The position numbers were made by a program, and so were the translations under genes. Positions 35,864 to 44,878 of a stretch of DNA of 64,000 bases are shown here, in pieces (position 1 is the stretch's first letter; the number at the start of each line of letters is the position of its first letter). The stretch is taken from assembly GCA_019241645.1 (NCBI GenBank), contig JAFAWQ010000022.1, positions 62,001-126,000 of the forward strand. The letters run 5' to 3'. The notes beneath the pieces are model-generated. The model searched no databases. It saw only the letters and a program-made list of their open reading frames with translations, and had not been told where the DNA came from. The DNA is from Alphaproteobacteria bacterium. Lineage in GTDB: Bacteria > Pseudomonadota > Alphaproteobacteria > Micropepsales > Micropepsaceae.

Positions 35864-36910
35864 TTATTGAGGCTGAATCCAGCCGACCAGACCGTGACGC
35901 TCGCGCTTCATACCGGCGCTGAAGGTGATCGAACCGTTGCCGGTATCGTCCAGTTGCCACAGATGCTCGAGCTCGATGGACCTGCCGTTCGGGCCCTTCA
36001 ACGTGCCGAGCAGCGCGCCGCTGTCGGGATCGAAGACGTTGATGCGGCCTTCGCCGAAATTGCCGACCAACAGCTTGCCGGCGTAGTCGCCGAATGTCGA
36101 AGGAGCGATGGCCAGACCCCACGGCGCATTCAACACGCCGTTGGAGATCAGGCGCTTCTCGAGCACACCAGCCGTCGTAAACACGTCGACATATCCCAGA
36201 CCTGGGCCTTCCTTTGCATCGTCACCGTTCTTCTTGCCGTAGGTGACGTACAGCTTGCCGTTCAGCACCGCGGCGTTGAAAGGCGCATAGCCTGCCGGGA
36301 TGTTGGGGTCGGTGAACGAGCCGATCTTTGCAAACGTGTTGTCGAGGACGATCACCGCGTTGTTGGTGAAGTCGGTGACGAACAGATGGTTGGTAACCGG
36401 ATCGTAGGCGATGCCTGTAAAATAGGGGCCGTCGTCGCCGCCGTGCTTCGGCGCGTGGCCGGTGCTCGCGGAATAGCCAATGACCGCATTGGTTACGTCG
36501 ACGCCGGGGTTCCAGCCCGTCACCGTGCCCTGATTGCTGGCGAAAATGAACAGGGCTTCTCCGCTCTTGCCGTTCTTGGAAACGACGAACCCGTTGCCCG
36601 ACGGAATGGCAACCTGACCGGTTGGTTCGCCCTTCGGAATCTTCACTACCAGATCCTGCTTCGCGCCGGTGGTGGGATCGTAGATGGTGGAAACGCCGGT
36701 GCGGTTGTCGGATACCCAGAGATTGCCGCCGGGAAACTGGGAAATGCCCCAGGGATTCTTGAGAAGCGGATCGGTGTTCGGCGCCTTGCCTTCCTTGTCG
36801 GCGATAAGCGGCACCACTTTGACTGACGGCACGGCATGCTGATGCGCGCCCGCCAACGCGGATGATGACAGCATGGCCAGCGCGGCCACAACGCTCAAAC
36901 TGATTTTCAT
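35864..36910 (-). CDS. TIGR03118-type secreted protein, copy A
   Basis: This is a 348-residue exported protein with a signal peptide ending at ALAGA. It matches the TIGR03118 family: NPWGISQFPGGNLWVSDNRT near residue 55, then YFTGIAYDPVTNHLFVTDF, GYAPFNAAVLNGKLYVTYGK and SNGVLNAPWGLAIAP. The alternating Trp/Gly/Asp strands resemble NHL-like propellers. It is a close paralogue of the protein at 38194-39216, roughly four-fifths identical by eye and nearly identical over the last third, encoded on the opposite strand. The ATG at 36910 is preferred for its GAGGAGG and signal peptide. The function of the family is unknown. Confidence 0.85.
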   Translation of the reverse strand: MKISLSVVAALAMLSSSALAGAHQHAVPSVKVVPLIADKEGKAPNTDPLLKNPWGISQFPGGNLWVSDNRTGVSTIYDPTTGAKQDLVVKIPKGEPTGQVAIPSGNGFVVSKNGKSGEALFIFASNQGTVTGWNPGVDVTNAVIGYSASTGHAPKHGGDDGPYFTGIAYDPVTNHLFVTDFTNNAVIVLDNTFAKIGSFTDPNIPAGYAPFNAAVLNGKLYVTYGKKNGDDAKEGPGLGYVDVFTTAGVLEKRLISNGVLNAPWGLAIAPSTFGDYAGKLLVGNFGEGRINVFDPDSGALLGTLKGPNGRSIELEHLWQLDDTGNGSITFSAGMKRERHGLVGWIQPQ

Positions 36911-37161
36911 ACTTGCTAATGCCTCCTCGGCACTTTGGTTGTCGTTGGTGAACGGTGACAGCAATCAGAGCACCCCGATGTCCACGATCACCGCCGCTAT
37001 TGAGACGCTCGCTTGCTCCGAACTATTCCGTGCAGCTGAGTTTTTGCATGCGACGTACATTGTCGCCGGACGAATCCACCTATGTTAATCGCAACGCAAA
37101 ACGTGATCGCTGGGCGGAGGGAACAAGATCATCGGGCGATTCGATCGCGGCCAATGTGTGT

Positions 37162-38070
37162 CTAGGTACTTTTTTTCTGCCCGAAATGACGCGCGAAATA
37201 GTCTGCCAGCGCGTCGACCCGCTTGGTCTTCAGTCCGCCTGGCGGCGTAACCCAGTACATTGCCGATGCCGGCAGCGACCACTCCGGGAGAACTATTTCA
37301 AGTTCCCCTGCATTGAGCGCGGGCCGCGCGATGAATTCCGGTTCCACTCCGATGCCGAGCCCAGCGATGAGGCACGGCAACATGGCGTAGCCATTGTTCA
37401 CACGCAACGGACCGGATGGACGGGCGGTGGCCACTTCGCCGCTTTTCTTTCGAAGCCGCCAGACATCCTTGGTCAATTGATAAGCGTACTGAAGCGCCAC
37501 ATGGCCGCTCAATTCTCGCGGGTGCGTCGGCCTGCCATGCGCGTCCAGATACGCGGGCGCAGCCACGAGGTAGATCGGCATGGAGCACAATTTGCGGGCC
37601 ACCAACGAAGAATCGGGGAGTGCGGCAATGCGAATCGCGGCGTCGAAGCCGCCGCCAATAATATCGATGACCTCATCGCTGAGGTGCAGATCGATGGAGA
37701 CTTCGGGATAGTCGCGAAAAAATGCGGGCAGTAGTGGCGCGATGTGCAGAACGCCAAACGTCATGGGTGCAGCCAGACGCACGAGTCCCCGTGCGCGCAC
37801 GTTCTGCGAGAACGCTTCGCTTTCTGCTGCTTCGCCATGCGCAAGAACCGCGGCAGCCCGTTCCGCAAGCTGGTGGCCTTCATGTGTCAGGGCCAGGCAA
37901 CGGGACGTGCGATGGAACAGGCGCGCGCGCAGTTTGGTTTCCAGGCGCGCCACCGCTTTGGAAACGGTCGCCTTGGAAAGCTGCAAGTCCTCGGCTGTCC
38001 GGGCGAAGGAACGCAGTTCGACAACCTTGGCGAAAATGGCCAGGCCTTCGAGGTCGGGCAGTTTCCCCAT
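37162..38070 (-). CDS. LysR family transcriptional regulator
   Basis: This is a 302-residue regulator. The N-terminal winged helix-turn-helix (residues about 6-65, FAKVVELRSFARTAEDLQLS then ATVSKAVARLETKL) is followed by the periplasmic-binding-like effector domain from about residue 95. It sits between the two TIGR03118 genes: copy A is downstream on the same strand, copy B is divergent with 123 bases between the starts. LysR regulators usually control divergent neighbours, so copy B is the likely target. The inducer cannot be predicted. Confidence 0.92.
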   Translation of the reverse strand: MGKLPDLEGLAIFAKVVELRSFARTAEDLQLSKATVSKAVARLETKLRARLFHRTSRCLALTHEGHQLAERAAAVLAHGEAAESEAFSQNVRARGLVRLAAPMTFGVLHIAPLLPAFFRDYPEVSIDLHLSDEVIDIIGGGFDAAIRIAALPDSSLVARKLCSMPIYLVAAPAYLDAHGRPTHPRELSGHVALQYAYQLTKDVWRLRKKSGEVATARPSGPLRVNNGYAMLPCLIAGLGIGVEPEFIARPALNAGELEIVLPEWSLPASAMYWVTPPGGLKTKRVDALADYFARHFGQKKST

Positions 38071-38103
38071 CTGGCGCTCCGAATTTTATTCCACCCCATT
38101 GCG

Positions 38104-38118
38104 GAAACAGTGTGTTTC
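38104..38118. promoter_or_regulatory. Perfect palindrome in the LysR/TIGR03118 divergent gap
   Basis: GAAACAgtgTGTTTC is a perfect six-base inverted repeat with a three-base spacer, 34 bases from the LysR start and 76 bases from the copy B start. Position and symmetry suit an operator for the LysR protein, although classic LysR sites are T-N11-A. Binding is inferred. Confidence 0.4.
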
Positions 38119-38193
38119 TATCGTTTCTCTTTATGACGTTACAGGGAAGTAATAGTTCCACGTCTCACGAACCTACCCCCTAAGGAGTGAGAT

Positions 38194-39216
38194 ATGAGAA
38201 CGAAAATAGGCCTGGCGGCCGGGCTGGCGTTGCTCGCAACGTCTGCATTGGCGGCGCCCACCTTCAAGGTGGTGCCGATGATTGCGGACAAGGCCGGCAA
38301 GGCGCCGGTCGTCGATCCGCAGCTGAAGAATCCCTGGGGCATTTCCCAGTTTCCCGGTGGCAATCTCTGGGTATCCGACAACCGCACCGGCGTTTCCACC
38401 ATCTACGATCCCAAGACCTGGGCGAAGAACGATCTGGTTGTGAAGATTCCGAAGGGCGAGCCTACCGGACAGGTGGCTGTGGCACCGGGCCACGGCTTCG
38501 TGGTCACGAAAGGCGCCAACAGCGCGGAGAGCCTGTTCATCTTCGCCACCAACCAGGGCACCGTTCAGGGCTGGAACCCGAACGTCGATTTGACCAACTC
38601 GATCGTCACGTACTCCCAGCAGGCGCCGAAGCACGGCGGTGGCGATGACGGCGTGTACTTCACAGGCATCGCCTACGATCCGGTTACCAATCATCTGTTC
38701 GTCACCGACTTCACCAACAACGCGGTGATCGTCCTCGACAGTACCTGGGCGAAGATCGCGTCCTTCACCGACCCCAACATCCCGGCAGGCTATGCGCCAT
38801 TCAATGCCGCCGTGCTGAACGGTAAGCTGTACGTCACCTACGGCAAGAAGAACGGTGACGATGCAAAGGAAGGCGCAGGACTGGGTTACGTGGATGTGTT
38901 CACCACGGCCGGCGCGCTCGAGAAGCGGCTGATTTCCAACGGCGTGTTGAATGCGCCGTGGGGTCTGGCCATCGCTCCTTCGACATTCGGCGACTACGCC
39001 GGGAAGCTGTTGGTCGGCAATTTCGGCGAGGGCCGCATCAACGTCTTCGATCCCGACAGCGGCGCGCTGCTCGGCACGTTGAAGGATGCCAAAGGCAAGT
39101 CCCTTCAGTACGAGCATCTGTGGCAACTGGACGATACCGGCAACGGTTCGATCACCTTTGCCGCAGGCATGAAGCGCGAGCGTCACGGTCTCATCGGCAT
39201 GATCACGCCGAACTAA
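38194..39216 (+). CDS. TIGR03118-type secreted protein, copy B
   Basis: This 340-residue exported protein starts after a strong AAGGAG and has a signal peptide ending at ALA. It shares every block of copy A (NPWGISQFPGGNLWVSDNRT, DPVTNHLFVTDFTNNAV, ITFAAGMKRERHG). It differs most in the first 130 residues of the mature part and lacks copy A's His-rich start. It diverges from the LysR gene and ends with a perfect ten-pair hairpin, so it is probably a single-gene transcript under that regulator. Confidence 0.85.
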   Translation: MRTKIGLAAGLALLATSALAAPTFKVVPMIADKAGKAPVVDPQLKNPWGISQFPGGNLWVSDNRTGVSTIYDPKTWAKNDLVVKIPKGEPTGQVAVAPGHGFVVTKGANSAESLFIFATNQGTVQGWNPNVDLTNSIVTYSQQAPKHGGGDDGVYFTGIAYDPVTNHLFVTDFTNNAVIVLDSTWAKIASFTDPNIPAGYAPFNAAVLNGKLYVTYGKKNGDDAKEGAGLGYVDVFTTAGALEKRLISNGVLNAPWGLAIAPSTFGDYAGKLLVGNFGEGRINVFDPDSGALLGTLKDAKGKSLQYEHLWQLDDTGNGSITFAAGMKRERHGLIGMITPN

Positions 39217-39231
39217 GCATGCGACGATAGT

Positions 39232-39255
39232 TCCGGCCGCGGCGACGCGGCCGGA
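39232..39255 (+). terminator. Terminator-like hairpin after TIGR03118 copy B
   Basis: TCCGGCCGCG, a GCGA tetraloop and CGCGGCCGGA form a perfect ten-pair stem 16 bases after the stop codon. The sequence that follows (GCATCTTCT) is only weakly T-rich, so termination may be partial. Confidence 0.55.
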
Positions 39256-39392
39256 GCATCTTCTGGAACAAGCTTCGTAATTTATTCCACGGCGCCGGAA
39301 AAAAATATTCCCGCATCGTCTTAACTTAAGTGGTTGCAGCGGCGGAAGGCGCCTGAGCAGGTGCTTGCGTCATTACCTTGAGAGGATTCGTC

Positions 39393-40670
39393 ATGCATCG
39401 CATTGAGCCGCTCGCGCTAGCATTCCTCGCCGGCAGCTGTCTTACCAATTCCATCGAGGCGTCTGCCTCGAACTTCAAGATTCTTTACAGCTTTTGCCAT
39501 GACAACAAATTCGTCTGTTCCGATGGAAAAAGCCCGGCTGCGAACCTTATCCGGGATGCCGAAGGCAATCTCTACGGCACCACCACCGCGGGCGGCGCCA
39601 CGGGCAATGGCGTGATTTTCGAGCTCGTTCATTCCGCTGGAAAATACAAATACCAGGTGCTCCACGATTTTGACGGCAATTCCGATGGCGGCGTGCCGGT
39701 CACTCCCCTGATCATGGATGTCGCAGGAAATTTGTACGGCACCGCGACGGCGGGCGGCGCGATTTTTGGCGGCACGGCCTTTCAGCTTTCCCCGAACGCC
39801 GAGCGCACGAAATGGACCTACAAGGTGCTGATCAATTTCTGCTCCAGCGCGGGCGAGAATTGCATTCTCGGCATGGTGCCGGAATCGCCGTTGACCTATG
39901 CCGGCGCGGCGGCGGGACAGCTGTACGACGGCGCCTCACCGCTTTACGGCACGACTCTGACGGGTGGCTCCAATGGTGTCGGTACGGCGTACCAGCTCAC
40001 AAACACCGGCGGAAAATGGACGGGTAACATCATCTATTCGTTCTGCTCCGTCGCGGGTTGCGCGGACGGTGAGTTTCCAGGCGGCCAGTTGGTGCTTGAT
40101 AACTCCGGTCATCTGTTCGGCACGACCAACGGCGGCGGCAGCAGCGAAAACAGCAGCGGCGTCGCATACAGGATCTCGACAAAGACGGGTGTGCAATCCG
40201 TCGTCTATAATTTCTGCAGCAAGACGGACTGCGTCGATGGATCGGGTCCATTGCTGGGACTTACGCTGCACGACGGACCTCAGTTCTTTGGCGCGACCGC
40301 GGTCGGTGGAAAATTTGGCAGCGGCACGGTTTACTCGCTGAACGCCGCCAACGACCGCGAACAGGTCCTCTATTCATTCTGCAAGCGCACGGACTGCGCC
40401 GACGGCGTGGGGCCGACGGCGCCTATCATCGAATTCGGCGGCGCATTGATTGGCACTGCGCGCGGCGGCAACAGCACGTCCGCGGGCGTGATTTTCCGCA
40501 TCGGTGCCGGCGACAAGGAGGCGGTGCTTCACACCTTCTGCGCAGAAGCGGATTGCACGGACGGATCACAGCCGGTGGGCGTGATAGCCGATGACGCCGG
40601 CAACCTGTTTGGAGTCACGCAGGCCGGCGGCAAGAAAAACTGGGGCATCGTCTACAAGCTGGCGAAATAA
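39393..40670 (+). CDS. Secreted GloVer-type seven-repeat protein 2, Cys-rich
   Basis: This is a 425-residue exported protein; the ATG at 39393 has GAGAGG seven bases upstream and a signal peptide with a Cys in the core. Seven GloVer repeats are visible: NLYGTTTAGG, NLYGTATAGG, PLYGTTLTGG, HLFGTTNGGG, QFFGATAVGG, ALIGTARGGN and NLFGVTQAGG. Six of the seven repeats carry a Cys pair in the loop before the core (for example SFCSVAGCADG, NFCSKTDCVDG, SFCKRTDCADG), spaced to form one disulfide per repeat. The other GloVer proteins of this cluster lack this regular pairing. It sits alone between two hairpin terminators. Confidence 0.85.
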   Translation: MHRIEPLALAFLAGSCLTNSIEASASNFKILYSFCHDNKFVCSDGKSPAANLIRDAEGNLYGTTTAGGATGNGVIFELVHSAGKYKYQVLHDFDGNSDGGVPVTPLIMDVAGNLYGTATAGGAIFGGTAFQLSPNAERTKWTYKVLINFCSSAGENCILGMVPESPLTYAGAAAGQLYDGASPLYGTTLTGGSNGVGTAYQLTNTGGKWTGNIIYSFCSVAGCADGEFPGGQLVLDNSGHLFGTTNGGGSSENSSGVAYRISTKTGVQSVVYNFCSKTDCVDGSGPLLGLTLHDGPQFFGATAVGGKFGSGTVYSLNAANDREQVLYSFCKRTDCADGVGPTAPIIEFGGALIGTARGGNSTSAGVIFRIGAGDKEAVLHTFCAEADCTDGSQPVGVIADDAGNLFGVTQAGGKKNWGIVYKLAK

Positions 40671-41014
40671 ATCATGCACGGATGGTTCCACGAATTCGCG
40701 CGCTCGCAGCCGGCGACGATATCGCGAAGCACCGTCGGTCACGAGAGCGTGAGGGCGCGTAAATTCTTCCATTTCTTATCGCAGGTTATGGCGGCCATGT
40801 TTCAAAAATCGCATGAGAGTGAGGAATATGCGAGCGGGTCGTTTCGTCAATTCTATGCGCGATCGAGTTCGCGCACGGTTGAGACAGTCAGAAATAGTTT
40901 GCCGTGTCTTCTTCCCCTGAGGACGGCAAAATCGGAAAGGGCGGCCATGAGTAAGGCCGCCCTTTTCTGGTCTTGCATCCCATCCTTGCAACTAACAAAC
41001 GAGGGTTCCTTGTC
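40671..41014. other. Intergenic region with a terminator near its right end
   Basis: The 344 bases between two GloVer genes hold no believable gene. The first 260 bases show several GCGCG runs and a GATCGAGTTCGCGC stretch but no strong fold. The right end contains the terminator listed at 40937-40967 and the ribosome-binding site of the next gene. Confidence 0.5.
40937..40967 (+). terminator. Rho-independent terminator
   Basis: AAAGGGCGGCC, an eight-base loop and GGCCGCCCTTTT make a perfect eleven-pair stem ending in TTTT. It closes the transcript of the Cys-rich GloVer gene or acts as an attenuator, because the next gene starts only 47 bases further on, leaving little room for a full promoter. 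Confidence 0.8.
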
Positions 41015-42238
41015 ATGAAGTATTCCGTTCGCGCTTTTGCGCTGGCGTCTGTTTTCGGGTTGGCGGCGACGTCGGCGGCCTACGCGGCGAAAACCACAAT
41101 TCTGCATCGCTTCGATGGGAGCGATGGTACGAATTCGGCTACAGCGTTGACGTTAGGCCCTGACGGGCGTCTCTACGGTACGACGCTCGCGGCCGGTCAA
41201 TTCAATCGCGGAACCGTGTTCGCCGTCGACCCAAAAACCGGCGCCTTCACCACGTTGCATCATTTTGCGAACAACGAGGGTTCCGATCCCTTCGGTCAGT
41301 TGCTGCTCGCCTCCGATGGATTTTTCTATGGCACGACACGCTACGGCGGCGACCCGAATTGTCCGTCGGGCTGCGGCACCATCTATCGCATTTCGGCGAC
41401 CGGCGATTTCACGCAGCTGCATGTCATGAGTTTCGTTGAAGGCACAACGTTGCAAGGCGGGCTGATCGAAGGTACGGACGGCCGGCTGTATGGCACGGCG
41501 ACGCTGGGCGGCCAGGTGGAATGCCACGGAGGCACCGGCGCCGGTTGCGGCACCGTCTACGCGTTCTCTCGCGCCGACTCGAGTGTCAGCGTCATTCACA
41601 AGTTCAACTTTGCCGATGGCCGTTGGCCCTACGGCCGAGTCGTACTGGCATCCAATGGCTCTCTCTACGGCACGACGAGCAGCGGCGCTGCCGGCGAGGC
41701 TGGCACTGTCTATCGCGTCAAGCCGAACGGCAAAGGGTTCAAGACACTCGTGGAGTTCGGCAACACCAGCACGAACGCCGGATGCCAGCCTAAAGCGGGT
41801 CTTATCCAGGCGGACAACGGAAGCTTCTACGGCATGACGGAAGACTGCGGTCATTTCAATTCGGGTGCCGTTTACTCCCTGTCTCCGCGCGGCGAGATCA
41901 GCACGCTTCGCCTTTTCAACCCGGATGGGTATGCGCGCGACGGAAAGAATCCGGTGGCGGAGTTGCTGCAGGGGCCCGACGGCAAGCTGTACGGCACCAC
42001 GCGTTTGGGCGGCTTGCCGGTGGAAAACCCCGACCGCAACGGAACGGTGTTCCGGATCGATCTGAACGGCAGCAATTACAAGCTTCTGCACACCTTCATG
42101 GGCTCGCCGGATGGCGCGCAGCCCACCAGCGGACTGACCGCCGGCCCGGACAACAACCTCTATGGGGTCACCCCGGTTGGCGGCGTCGAGAGCTTCCCGG
42201 GCAACGGCACGGTCTACAAAGTGAGGATCGCGAAATGA
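41015..42238 (+). CDS. Secreted GloVer-type seven-repeat protein 3
   Basis: This 407-residue exported protein has a signal peptide ending at AYA. The seven cores are RLYGTTLAAG, FFYGTTRYGG, RLYGTATLGG, SLYGTTSSGA, SFYGMTEDCG, KLYGTTRLGG and NLYGVTPVGG, spaced about 50-60 residues apart from residue 53 to near 383. A few Cys residues occur but not in a regular pattern. The stop overlaps the start of the HAF-type gene (ATGA), so the two are translated together. The ATG at 41015 is chosen for its signal peptide and the GAGGG upstream. Confidence 0.85.
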   Translation: MKYSVRAFALASVFGLAATSAAYAAKTTILHRFDGSDGTNSATALTLGPDGRLYGTTLAAGQFNRGTVFAVDPKTGAFTTLHHFANNEGSDPFGQLLLASDGFFYGTTRYGGDPNCPSGCGTIYRISATGDFTQLHVMSFVEGTTLQGGLIEGTDGRLYGTATLGGQVECHGGTGAGCGTVYAFSRADSSVSVIHKFNFADGRWPYGRVVLASNGSLYGTTSSGAAGEAGTVYRVKPNGKGFKTLVEFGNTSTNAGCQPKAGLIQADNGSFYGMTEDCGHFNSGAVYSLSPRGEISTLRLFNPDGYARDGKNPVAELLQGPDGKLYGTTRLGGLPVENPDRNGTVFRIDLNGSNYKLLHTFMGSPDGAQPTSGLTAGPDNNLYGVTPVGGVESFPGNGTVYKVRIAK

Positions 42239-43317
42239 TCGAGGCGATGAACCGCCTGCATTTCGCGCTGCTGGGTACGGTTCTTGCCGGGATGGCGTTC
42301 GCCGCCCCGGCAACCGCCCGGCCCGCATATTCTCTCACCGATCTCGGAACCTTGCCAGGCGACCAGCTGAGCGCGCCAAGCGCCATCAATCGGAAAGGCG
42401 AGGTTGTCGGCGCCACCGAGAAGCACGCGTTCCTCTACAGCAACGGCGTCATGCACGATCTTGGCGCGCTGCCGGGCGGCAACATCAGCAGCGCCGCTTC
42501 TATCAATGACAAGAGCGTGGCGGTTGGCGCGTCCCAATTCACCGATGGCGGCGCGATCTTCCATGCGGTCATCTTCAAGCATGGCGATATCGAGGATATT
42601 GGCTTTCTGCCGGACTGGGGCAACTATGGCTTCGCCACCGGCGTCAATAACCACATGCAGGTGGTCGGCTACAGCTCCCCGAGCCGCGGCAGCACGTACA
42701 ACCGCGCCTTCATCTGGGAAAAGAAGAAGGGCATGCAGGATCTGGGCACGCTTGGCGGCCAGTATTCTCTCGCCACGAGCATCAACAATGCTGGAGTTGT
42801 GACCGGGAATTCGCAGGTCCCAACCGGCTTCGGGTCTCGGCACGCTTTTGTCTGGAGCGCGGCCGACGGCATGCGCGACCTGGGCACGATCGCCGGAGAC
42901 ACAAGCTCCGGCCAGCACATCAATGACAAGGGACATGTCGTCGGCGCATCGACGATCAACGGCTTCGACAATCGCAACCACGCGTTCCTCTACAAGGACG
43001 GCGCGATGCAGGATCTCGGATCGCTGGGCGGGAATTCGCAGTTCACCGATTTCAGTGCTGCCTATGGGATCAACATCAAAGATGAGGTCGTCGGAAGCAC
43101 CTACCGAAAGTATCAGGGCGGTGCGGCCTACCAGATCGCCTTCGTCTGGAAGAAAGGAAAAATGACCGACCTGGAGAAACTCGTAGACGCGTCTGGCGCG
43201 GATTACCGCTTTTATACCGCCACTGCGATCAACGACGCCGGGCAGATCGCGATCGATGCCATCAGGAAATCGACGGGTGAAAAACGCGCCGTCCTGCTGA
43301 CGCCGACCGGTTCCTGA
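42235..43317 (+). CDS. Secreted HAF-type seven-repeat protein
   Basis: This is a 360-residue exported protein of the HAF extracellular repeat type (TIGR02913-like). A signal peptide ends at ATA. Seven repeats are marked by a D(L/I)(G/E) strand: LTDLGTLPG, MHDLGALPG, IEDIGFLPD, MQDLGTLGG, MRDLGTIAG, MQDLGSLGG and MTDLEKLVD, each followed by .A..IN..G.VVG and (H/R)AF(L/V)(Y/W)..G. It overlaps the preceding GloVer gene by four bases, a direct sign that the two repeat classes are co-expressed. GAGG lies eight bases before the ATG. Confidence 0.87.
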   Translation: MIEAMNRLHFALLGTVLAGMAFAAPATARPAYSLTDLGTLPGDQLSAPSAINRKGEVVGATEKHAFLYSNGVMHDLGALPGGNISSAASINDKSVAVGASQFTDGGAIFHAVIFKHGDIEDIGFLPDWGNYGFATGVNNHMQVVGYSSPSRGSTYNRAFIWEKKKGMQDLGTLGGQYSLATSINNAGVVTGNSQVPTGFGSRHAFVWSAADGMRDLGTIAGDTSSGQHINDKGHVVGASTINGFDNRNHAFLYKDGAMQDLGSLGGNSQFTDFSAAYGINIKDEVVGSTYRKYQGGAAYQIAFVWKKGKMTDLEKLVDASGADYRFYTATAINDAGQIAIDAIRKSTGEKRAVLLTPTGS

Positions 43318-43353
43318 CGCGCGCAATCACAGACAACGAGATGGGATGATAAT

Positions 43354-44829
43354 ATGACACTCGCTTTTTCGCGCGCGATGGCAATCGCCGGCGCTCTAGG
43401 CTTGCTCGTAATCGGTGCAGCACACGCCGATTCGTTCAAGGTTCTGCACAATTTTGGCGGCAAGGATGGCCTGGCCCCAACCGGCATCATTCAGGCATCG
43501 GATGGAAAGCTCTACGGCGCGACCACCAGCGGTGGGGCGGTGAACAACTGTCTGCCGCCGGATGGCTGCGGCACGCTCTTCGGCATGGACCTGTCGGGTC
43601 AATTTCAGACGCTCCACGTGTTCCATAAAACCGACGGTTTTTATCCCAGCGGCCTGGTCGAGGGTCCGAACGGCAAACTTTACGGCGCCGCGCGGGAAGG
43701 CGGCCAGAAGAGCGGTGGAGGGGGCGGCGTTCTCTTCAGCATTTCTCCGACCGGCGCGGACTTCAAAATTCATCATCGCTTCGTCGGAGGCTCCGACTGC
43801 TGCGATGGTGCACGTCCCCAGCCGGGGATGGTGCTTGCGGCTGACGGCAAGTTTTACGGAACATCGGAGTTCGGCGGCGATTTTCGTGACGTCGATCATC
43901 CCGGCTTCGGCACGGTATTCCGGTTCGATCCCGCTACCAACAAAATCACCTACATCCACTCCTTCCAGCTTGCCGACGGCAACGGCATCTTCCCGAACGG
44001 GTACCTGCTTCAGGCGAAGGACGGATTTATCTACGGCACCACGCGTGAAGGCGGTTCGGCGGGCGGCGGCACGCTGTGGAAGATCAAGGGGGACGGCAGC
44101 GGTTTTCAGGTTCTGGCACAGCTGCCGAATTTGGAGACGCATAGCGGCCCGATTCAGGGCGCCGACGGCAGTTTCTACGGCACGGACGACATCGGCTACG
44201 GCTCAGTCTACAAAGTCGACGTCGCCGGCAATCTCAGCTTCGTCAATCGCTTCGACAGCGCCGACGGAAAGGGATTGTTCTATCCAGTCACTCAGATAAG
44301 TGACGGATTCCTATACGGCACCACGGAGGAAGGCGGGCTACTGGATCCCCAGGGTGGCGATATCTTTCGTCTCAGCACCGAAGGAAAGATCCGCATTCTG
44401 CATTCCTTCGACACGGATGTTCCGCAAGAGGGCTTTATCCCCAATGCCAAGCTTATCCAGGGAACGGACGGCAAGCTGTACGGCACCACGGCGCTTGGCG
44501 GAAAAAAGCGGCTCGGCACCATCTTCCGTTTCGATGCGAAAGATGTCGGACCGGTCAAGACGGTCTCTGCTCCGAAGGAAATGCAGTCCGGCACCAGCAC
44601 CAGGGGCAAGGTGACACTGTTTAAGCCGGCGCCGCAGGGCGGAACCGTTGTCAACCTGAACGCCGGGTTCGGCGCCATCACTGTGCCTGCCACGGTGACG
44701 GTTCCAGCCGGTGAGACCACAGCCAAGTTCAAGATCGACAGCATGAAGATCGGGGCGCAGGCCACCATCCGCATCTACGGTTCGGTGAACGGACAGGGCT
44801 TGCGCACGGTGGTCATCGTCAATCCGTGA
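43354..44829 (+). CDS. Secreted GloVer-type seven-repeat protein 4 with C-terminal Ig-like domain
   Basis: This 491-residue exported protein has a signal peptide ending at AHA. The seven GloVer cores are KLYGATTSGG, KLYGAAREGG, KFYGTSEFGG, FIYGTTREGG, SFYGTDDIG, FLYGTTEEGG and KLYGTTALGG. After the seventh repeat an extra domain of about 94 residues (about 398-491) follows, with VTVPAGETTAKFKI and the strand pattern of a bacterial Ig-like or Calx-beta-like module. It is the only member of the cluster with such an add-on, which could serve for surface or ligand binding. It lies 36 bases after the HAF gene, probably in the same operon. Confidence 0.85.
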   Translation: MTLAFSRAMAIAGALGLLVIGAAHADSFKVLHNFGGKDGLAPTGIIQASDGKLYGATTSGGAVNNCLPPDGCGTLFGMDLSGQFQTLHVFHKTDGFYPSGLVEGPNGKLYGAAREGGQKSGGGGGVLFSISPTGADFKIHHRFVGGSDCCDGARPQPGMVLAADGKFYGTSEFGGDFRDVDHPGFGTVFRFDPATNKITYIHSFQLADGNGIFPNGYLLQAKDGFIYGTTREGGSAGGGTLWKIKGDGSGFQVLAQLPNLETHSGPIQGADGSFYGTDDIGYGSVYKVDVAGNLSFVNRFDSADGKGLFYPVTQISDGFLYGTTEEGGLLDPQGGDIFRLSTEGKIRILHSFDTDVPQEGFIPNAKLIQGTDGKLYGTTALGGKKRLGTIFRFDAKDVGPVKTVSAPKEMQSGTSTRGKVTLFKPAPQGGTVVNLNAGFGAITVPATVTVPAGETTAKFKIDSMKIGAQATIRIYGSVNGQGLRTVVIVNP

Positions 44830-44878
44830 CGGATCAATTCACGCTTCAAATTGCACAGCAAACTAACGGAGATCATGC

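Noticed and set aside
41153-42328. A 391-residue antisense open frame over the third GloVer gene
   Set aside because: The repeat periodicity of the sense gene creates a mirror pattern in the antisense; no signal peptide or ribosome-binding site.
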